A DNA stretch of 64,000 nt from JACCTU01 sp963798985 (GTDB taxonomy: Bacteria > Actinomycetota > Thermoleophilia > Gaiellales > Gaiellaceae), in the NCBI GenBank assembly GCA_963798985.1, contig CAWCVL010000005.1:558001-622000 (forward strand), given 5' to 3'. Positions 62,224-64,000 of the stretch are shown here, one piece after another (within the stretch, counting starts at the first letter, position 1; each line of letters begins with the position of its first letter). Under the pieces are notes generated by a model, which made no database searches, was not told the origin of the DNA, and saw only the letters and a list, made by a program, of their open reading frames with translations. The position numbers were made by a program, and so were the translations under genes.

Positions 62224-63276
62224 GCGTCGTGTGTCGTCTGCGCGACTCGTCGTGGGTCGTGCCAGCGCTCCACGAACTCGCGTCCTGCACGTCCCACCCT
62301 GTCGAGCCGCTCGCGGCTCGTGAGGAGGTCGCGCAGCACGGACTCGACGGTCTCGGGCGTCGCGCGGACGATGGGGAGCTCCTCTGCGAGCTTCGCCGGC
62401 ACACGAGCGACGTCGTCGTTGTCCAGGTGCGCAAGCACCGGCTTCGCCAGCGCCATGGCTTCGACGGCGATGCCTCCATACCAACCGGTCAGGAGCTGGT
62501 CGACCACGACGTCCGCGCGTTCGAGCGCGCGTCGTGCCTCGGCGTGGGTCACGCCTTCAACGAGGACGAGCTCAATCTCCAAGCCGTCCGCGCGCAGCTG
62601 CTCGACCGCGCGGACGATGTGCTCGGTCCCCTTCACGCCGCGGTCGGTCGGTGCGTGGACGACGATGGAGGGCCGCCCGCTGCTCGAGGGCACCGGCGTC
62701 CACGCACGCGGGTCGACACTCGCGTAGGGGAGAAACGACGCACTGGGCGGCAGGACGTCGAAGAGGTCGGGGTTCAGCGCGAAGACGCCGTCGGCTCGGC
62801 CCGTGAGGCGGAGGATCGCACGGCGCTTCGCGGCGTCGCTACGTGGCTCGAAGTAGTCGGGCGGAAGTCGGGCGAACCTCGGCGCGGCTTGCCGGGCGTC
62901 GTCGCCCTGATAGGTCACGAACACCGCTGTGCGGCGCGGGAGCAGGCGAACGTCGAGACCGCGGACGAGCGATGCGTAGAGGCGCGAGACCGGGTGCGCG
63001 TCGGGGTGGCCCGCAGGCATCAAGGTCGAGCCGAAGTTGAAGTGCACGACGTCGAAGCGGCGCAGTTGTCCGAGGACGAACGCCCAGCGACGACGCTCGC
63101 GTTCGAACGCCCCAGCACTTCCGAGGAAAGAGCACGTGGTCGGCCTCGTAGCCGTATGGCGGCACTTCGAGCGCGAGCGTGTGACTGTCGAGTCCAAGCG
63201 CGCGCTCGCCGAGCGCAAGGCCCGCCGCGTGACCGCCGACGAGCGCAGGGCAGTGCAAAACTCGCAGCGGATGCAT
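62160..63276 (-). CDS. Glycosyltransferase family 4-like protein, frame broken near 63117
   Basis: About 372 residues. N-terminal LRVLHCPALVGGHAAGLALG and YGYEADHVLFPRK, then after the break FERERRRWAFVLGQLRRFDV, VVHAPTDRGVKGTEHIVRAV and VDQLLTGWYGGIAVEAMALAKP. It is a paralogue of the protein at 31093. CGGAAGTGCTGGGG has one surplus T at about 63117; without it the two parts join. The ATG at 63276 has TAGCTT 8 bases before it. The divergent neighbour is a NodB-like deacetylase gene, as the other paralogue is near such a gene. Confidence 0.8.
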
Positions 63277-63283
63277 CCGTGAA

Positions 63284-63290
63284 TAAGCTA
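63284..63290. promoter_or_regulatory. Superimposed divergent -10 boxes between the glycosyltransferase and deacetylase genes
   Basis: TAAGCT on the + strand (63284-63289) ends 9 bases before the GTG at 63299. TAGCTT on the minus strand (63290-63285) ends 8 bases before the ATG at 63276. The two boxes occupy the same seven bases. Confidence 0.5.
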
Positions 63291-63298
63291 ACGGCCCC

Positions 63299-64000
63299 GT
63301 GAAGCCGACGTTCTCGACGGCGACCTTTCGTTCGCTTCTCCGCGCCGGCCTCGAAGGAGGCTTCCGGTTCGTGACCTTCGCCGAGACGCCGGGGCTGCAG
63401 GCTGACCGGGTCTGCGCGATCAGACACGACATCGACTCCGATCCGGAGGCCGGGCTCACGCTCGCCGAGATCGAGGCCGAGGAGGGCGTTCGGGCGACGT
63501 ACTTCGTGATGCTGCGCTCGCCGGTCTACAACGTCTTCGCGAGGGCCAACCAGCAGCTCGTCGAGCAGATCGCAGCGCTCGGGCACGCGATCGGGCTTCA
63601 CTACGATCCGGGCTTCGCGCCCGCCCTGGGGCGCTCGCACACCGAGCAGATCGACGTCGAGCGAAGGACGCTCGAGGAGATGCTCGGGCTCCCCGTCGGG
63701 GCGGTGGCCTTCCACCAGCCGAGCCTCGTGCCCGGCGCGTCGGAGATCGAGGTCGAGGGGGCGGTGAAGGCGAATGGCCTCCCCGGCTACCACTTCCTCG
63801 CCGACCCGAATCAGAGCCCGCGTGTGTTCGAGGCGTTCGAGGTGTTCCGGACCGGCGAGCCGCCTCGACTTCAGCTCCTGGTCCATCCGATGTGGTGGGT
63901 GGGAGGCCCCGCGGTCTCCGCGCCGGAACTGTGGGATCGGGCGATCCTCGCGGAGTGGGAGCGCTCGCAGCGCCAGCTCTTGATCGAGCGGGCGTACGGG
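63299..64000 (+). CDS. NodB-like polysaccharide deacetylase-family protein (partial, runs off the window)
   Basis: An open frame of 234 codons from GTG 63299 to the last base, without a stop. ICAIRHDIDSDPEAG-type sequence (RHDID) near residue 44 is the metal-binding NodB motif, followed by ATYFVMLRSPVYN, GHAIGLHYDPGFA and VAFHQPS. It is related to the protein at 33211 (RHDVD, ATYFLMTRSVFYN). It would deacetylate a sugar. Leaderless start with TAAGCT 9 bases before. The C-terminus lies beyond the window. Confidence 0.78.
   Translation, partial: MKPTFSTATFRSLLRAGLEGGFRFVTFAETPGLQADRVCAIRHDIDSDPEAGLTLAEIEAEEGVRATYFVMLRSPVYNVFARANQQLVEQIAALGHAIGLHYDPGFAPALGRSHTEQIDVERRTLEEMLGLPVGAVAFHQPSLVPGASEIEVEGAVKANGLPGYHFLADPNQSPRVFEAFEVFRTGEPPRLQLLVHPMWWVGGPAVSAPELWDRAILAEWERSQRQLLIERAYG

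Noticed and set aside
1..64000. Search for CRISPR arrays, IS elements, prophage genes, tRNA and rRNA genes
   Set aside because: No regularly spaced repeats, transposase or integrase motifs, phage structural genes or tRNA-like cloverleaf with conserved TTCGA loop were recognised. Tools could still find weak examples.

Overview
The window is about 64 kb of very GC-rich, gene-dense DNA with no gap above about 115 bases between genes. Protein families (UvrD2-type helicase with HRDC domain, DUF839, DUF402, DUF4395, SSI-like inhibitor), the many GTG/TTG starts and the many start codons preceded only by a TANNNT box point to an actinobacterium, plausibly of the Thermoleophilia (Gaiella/Solirubrobacter side). 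That placement is an inference; there is no rRNA, tRNA, IS element, prophage or CRISPR array in the window.

Layout. 1-14.6 kb is mixed: a split-barrel/UbiA fusion, two exported hydrolases (EEP family, NAGPA-type glycosidase), DedA, a DegT aminotransferase plus UDP-sugar 4,6-dehydratase, a UvrD/HRDC helicase, a DUF839 phosphatase-like protein, a DUF354 glycosyltransferase-like protein and a CPA1 antiporter. 14.6-27.4 kb is a sulfur block: a LysR regulator and an iron-type dehydrogenase, then a tightly overlapping operon (fumarate-reductase-like flavoprotein, class I fumarase alpha and beta, ComA phosphosulfolactate synthase, CysH, CysC, CysD, CysN, DUF4395), then the sulfate ABC importer (SBP, CysT, CysW, CysA). 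The operon and the importer each carry the same CTAAT-N7-ATTAG dyad upstream. 27.4-64 kb is a large surface-glycan region: two O-antigen ligase/polymerase-like proteins, one Wzx-type flippase, about ten glycosyltransferases, four ATP-grasp ligases, three sugar SDRs and three DegT aminotransferases (counting those at 5-8 kb), four methyltransferase domains, a carbamoyltransferase, WbqC, a GNAT acetyltransferase and two NodB-like deacetylases. A TetR/MFS drug-efflux pair and a DUF402 gene sit in the middle of it.

How the genes work together. The sulfur block imports sulfate, activates it to APS and PAPS and reduces it to sulfite. No sulfite reductase is present, but ComA, which joins sulfite to phosphoenolpyruvate, is co-transcribed. 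Sulfolactate is a structural analogue of malate, so the co-transcribed fumarase-like and fumarate-reductase-like proteins might act on C3 sulfonates. This is the best candidate for an undescribed system here. The glycan region looks able to make a 4-amino-4,6-dideoxy sugar, acylate, carbamoylate and methylate it, and build, flip and polymerise or ligate the glycan.

Data quality. About 40 reading-frame breaks are visible in otherwise intact genes. Nearly all are repaired by deleting a single base; only four lie before 42 kb and most lie between 53 and 61 kb. This looks like insertion-type long-read error and not gene decay, so interrupted genes are listed over their full inferred span.
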